From Patescibacteria group bacterium (GTDB taxonomy: Bacteria; Patescibacteriota; Minisyncoccia; Phycocordibacterales; PALSA-1337): 6,310 bases of DNA. The DNA is taken from NCBI GenBank assembly GCA_004298345.1, contig SCTV01000009.1, forward strand, positions 1-6,310, given 5' to 3'. Numbering within the stretch: position 1 is the stretch's first letter; the number at the start of each line of letters is the position of its first letter. Of this stretch, positions 5,781 through 6,310 are shown one piece after another. The notes below the pieces were generated by a model. The model did no database searches. It was not told the origin of the DNA and worked only from the letters and a program-made list of their open reading frames with translations. Both the position numbers and the translations under genes were made by a program.

Positions 5781-5809
5781 ATCCTATCATGGTGGTGAAA
5801 AAAAGGCAA
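5781..5809 (-). promoter_or_regulatory. Candidate promoter for rpsU-ybeY
   Basis: On the - strand, TTGCCT (5809-5804) and TAGGAT (5786-5781) are separated by exactly 17 bases, and the spacer ends in TGA, giving an extended -10 TG. Each hexamer matches consensus at four of six. Only 10 bases separate the -10 from the chosen rpsU ATG, so the transcript would be nearly leaderless. This is the best promoter candidate in the window. Confidence 0.45.
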
Positions 5810-5834
5810 CGTCAGAGGTAGATGTAAGAAGTAA

Positions 5835-5848
5835 GATTTAAGAATGGA
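5835..5848. repeat. Short heptad repeat, left bracket of rpsU/hisS spacer
   Basis: Two + strand units (GATTTAA, GAATGGA) follow a GTAGATGTAAGAAGTAA stretch that resembles the GTAGAAGCA tag next to other arrays. It is short, and is called mainly because it matches the other spacer ends. Confidence 0.4.
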
Positions 5849-5862
5849 TCGGATAAGATGTG

Positions 5863-5911
5863 AAGTTAACGGCTCAATCCTTCTGTCTCAAAAGGATTGA
5901 GCCGTTAACTT
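5863..5911. repeat. Perfect 20-bp-stem hairpin (type B, contains AACGGCTCA)
   Basis: Arms AAGTTAACGGCTCAATCCTT (5863-5882) and AAGGATTGAGCCGTTAACTT (5892-5911) match at all 20 positions around a 9-base loop. There is no T-run on the - strand side, so a terminator role is uncertain. It abuts the next hairpin without a gap, forming a second twin-hairpin module, and shares the ACGGCTCA core with 5994-6068. Confidence 0.75.
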
Positions 5912-5947
5912 GTTCCCCTTGAAAATCTGCTGATTTCCAAGGGGAAC
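5912..5947. repeat. Hairpin, GTTCCCCTTG-AAATC stem (type A)
   Basis: Arms 5912-5927 and 5932-5947 pair at 15 of 16 positions around a TGCT loop; the single mismatch is A against C. The stem resembles the 3605-3636 hairpin: a run of C's, then GAAAAT. It is directly joined to the 5863-5911 hairpin. Confidence 0.7.
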
Positions 5948-5959
5948 CCAATTTATATC

Positions 5960-5992
5960 AAAAAATACAATACGCTTCTACATAGGCGTATT
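5960..5992 (-). terminator. Candidate Rho-independent terminator downstream of hisS
   Basis: On the - strand, AATACGC (5992-5986) pairs with GCGTATT (5975-5969) around a 10-base loop that can close slightly further. After three bases (GTA) comes a run of six T's (5965-5960). This is the only hairpin in the window with a proper T-tract. It lies about 165 bases past the synthetase stop and ahead of the rpsU promoter. The stem is short, so strength is uncertain. Confidence 0.5.
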
Positions 5993-5993
5993 A

Positions 5994-6068
5994 AACGGCT
6001 CACCTATTTAGTTTGTACCGAGTTTTGCTAAACTTGTTATCTTCGTCGTCTCCACTCCTTGAGCCGTT
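5994..6068. repeat. Inverted AACGGCTCA/TGAGCCGTT pair enclosing 57 bases
   Basis: AACGGCTCA (5994-6002) and TGAGCCGTT (6060-6068) form a 9-base stem. The enclosed 57 bases contain a further AGTTT/AAACT pair (6010-6014/6030-6034) and the sequence TTCGTCGTCTCCA. The ACGGCTCA core is the same as in the 5863-5911 hairpin. It may be a small structured transcript or a remnant of a palindromic element. I do not recognise it as a known RNA family. Confidence 0.4.
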
Positions 6069-6128
6069 GAAATCCGTATGGCGATTGGGTGGCACATCGC
6101 TTTCTATGAGGTTCTTACCCTCTTCTTC

Positions 6129-6142
6129 TTAAATCTGGAATC
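6129..6142. repeat. Short heptad repeat, right bracket of rpsU/hisS spacer
   Basis: On the - strand two units (GATTCCA, GATTTAA) follow AGAGTAGAAATTA just after the synthetase stop, much as AGAGTAGAAGCAA and an array follow the ftsA stop. It points against 5835-5848. Between here and 6068 I see nothing else with support. Confidence 0.45.
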
Positions 6143-6155
6143 TAATTTCTACTCT

Positions 6156-6310
6156 TTACGCCCCCAATTTCTTCACATACTGCGCAAGCTCTGACAGAGG
6201 TACCGTTTCTTGAGATCTGGTACTCATGTCCCTGACAATCGCTGATTCTTCCATTGCTTCTTTTTTACCAATCAAAATCATATAGGGAGTTTCCAGCCGC
6301 TCTGCCCCAG
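6156..6310 (-). CDS. hisS: Histidyl-tRNA synthetase, C-terminal fragment (5' part outside window)
   Basis: The last 50 codons of a - strand gene run from the window edge to TAA at 6158-6156. The product fragment reads LETPYMILIGKKEAMEESAI and then VRDMSTRSQETVPLSELAQY, ending VKKLGA. This is the end of the class II anticodon-binding domain (HGTP_anticodon): a beta strand PYMILIG, then the V-R-D-M strand, and the final helix. The QETVPL-x-EL pattern after VRDM is most like histidyl-tRNA synthetase, which charges tRNA-His. ProRS and ThrRS share the fold but usually end differently, so they are less likely though not excluded. The catalytic domain is out of view. A candidate terminator follows at 5992-5960. 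Confidence 0.75.
   Translation of the reverse strand, partial: GAERLETPYMILIGKKEAMEESAIVRDMSTRSQETVPLSELAQYVKKLGA

Noticed and set aside
6008..6097. 29-codon frame on the - strand (ATG 6097, TAA 6008)
   Set aside because: It has no ribosome-binding site, overlaps the inverted-repeat segment, and resembles spurious translation of structured DNA more than a small protein.

Overview
The window looks like a piece of a Candidate Phyla Radiation / Patescibacteria (Parcubacteria-like) chromosome. This rests on the style of the FtsA, FtsZ, bS21 and YbeY proteins, compact proteins, start codons without Shine-Dalgarno sequences, and AT-rich spacers full of short repeats and hairpins. It is inferred from protein character only, since no rRNA marker is present. 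The standard code is used: all six visible stop codons are TAA, and no in-frame TGA has to be read through.

Layout. Positions 1-822 (+) hold the C-terminal two thirds or so of a sensor histidine kinase. It runs convergently toward a block of six genes on the - strand. In their direction of transcription (right to left) these are: the tail of a class II aminoacyl-tRNA synthetase, most likely hisS (6310-6156); a 385-base repeat-rich spacer with a terminator, twin hairpins and a promoter; rpsU (5770-5516) and ybeY (5508-5113), 7 bases apart; a heptad-repeat spacer; ftsA (4967-3783); a 294-base spacer with two perfect hairpins; ftsZ (3488-2331); a short repeat-bracketed spacer; and a trxB-like flavin reductase (2198-1137). 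The convergent junction (823-1136) contains a strong hairpin and diverged direct repeats.

Together the genes cover translation (HisRS, bS21, and the rRNA-maturation endonuclease YbeY), cell division (the FtsA membrane anchor and FtsZ ring) and redox balance. Apart from rpsU-ybeY the genes are separated by structured spacers, so several transcription units are likely. Candidate promoters lie very close to the start codons, which suggests very short leaders.

The most striking signal lies inside a gene. The trxB reading frame carries an in-frame, GC-rich, palindromic insert of about 125 bp (1249-1373) that adds roughly 42 residues just before the C-terminal FAD motif. Its inverted ends encode the same peptides (PPPET and VSGGG) on either strand. 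This resembles the Rickettsia palindromic elements in principle. The second notable pattern is a degenerate heptanucleotide repeat (GATTYAN) that brackets the spacers in inverted orientation. The third is a recurring pair of hairpins with related stems.
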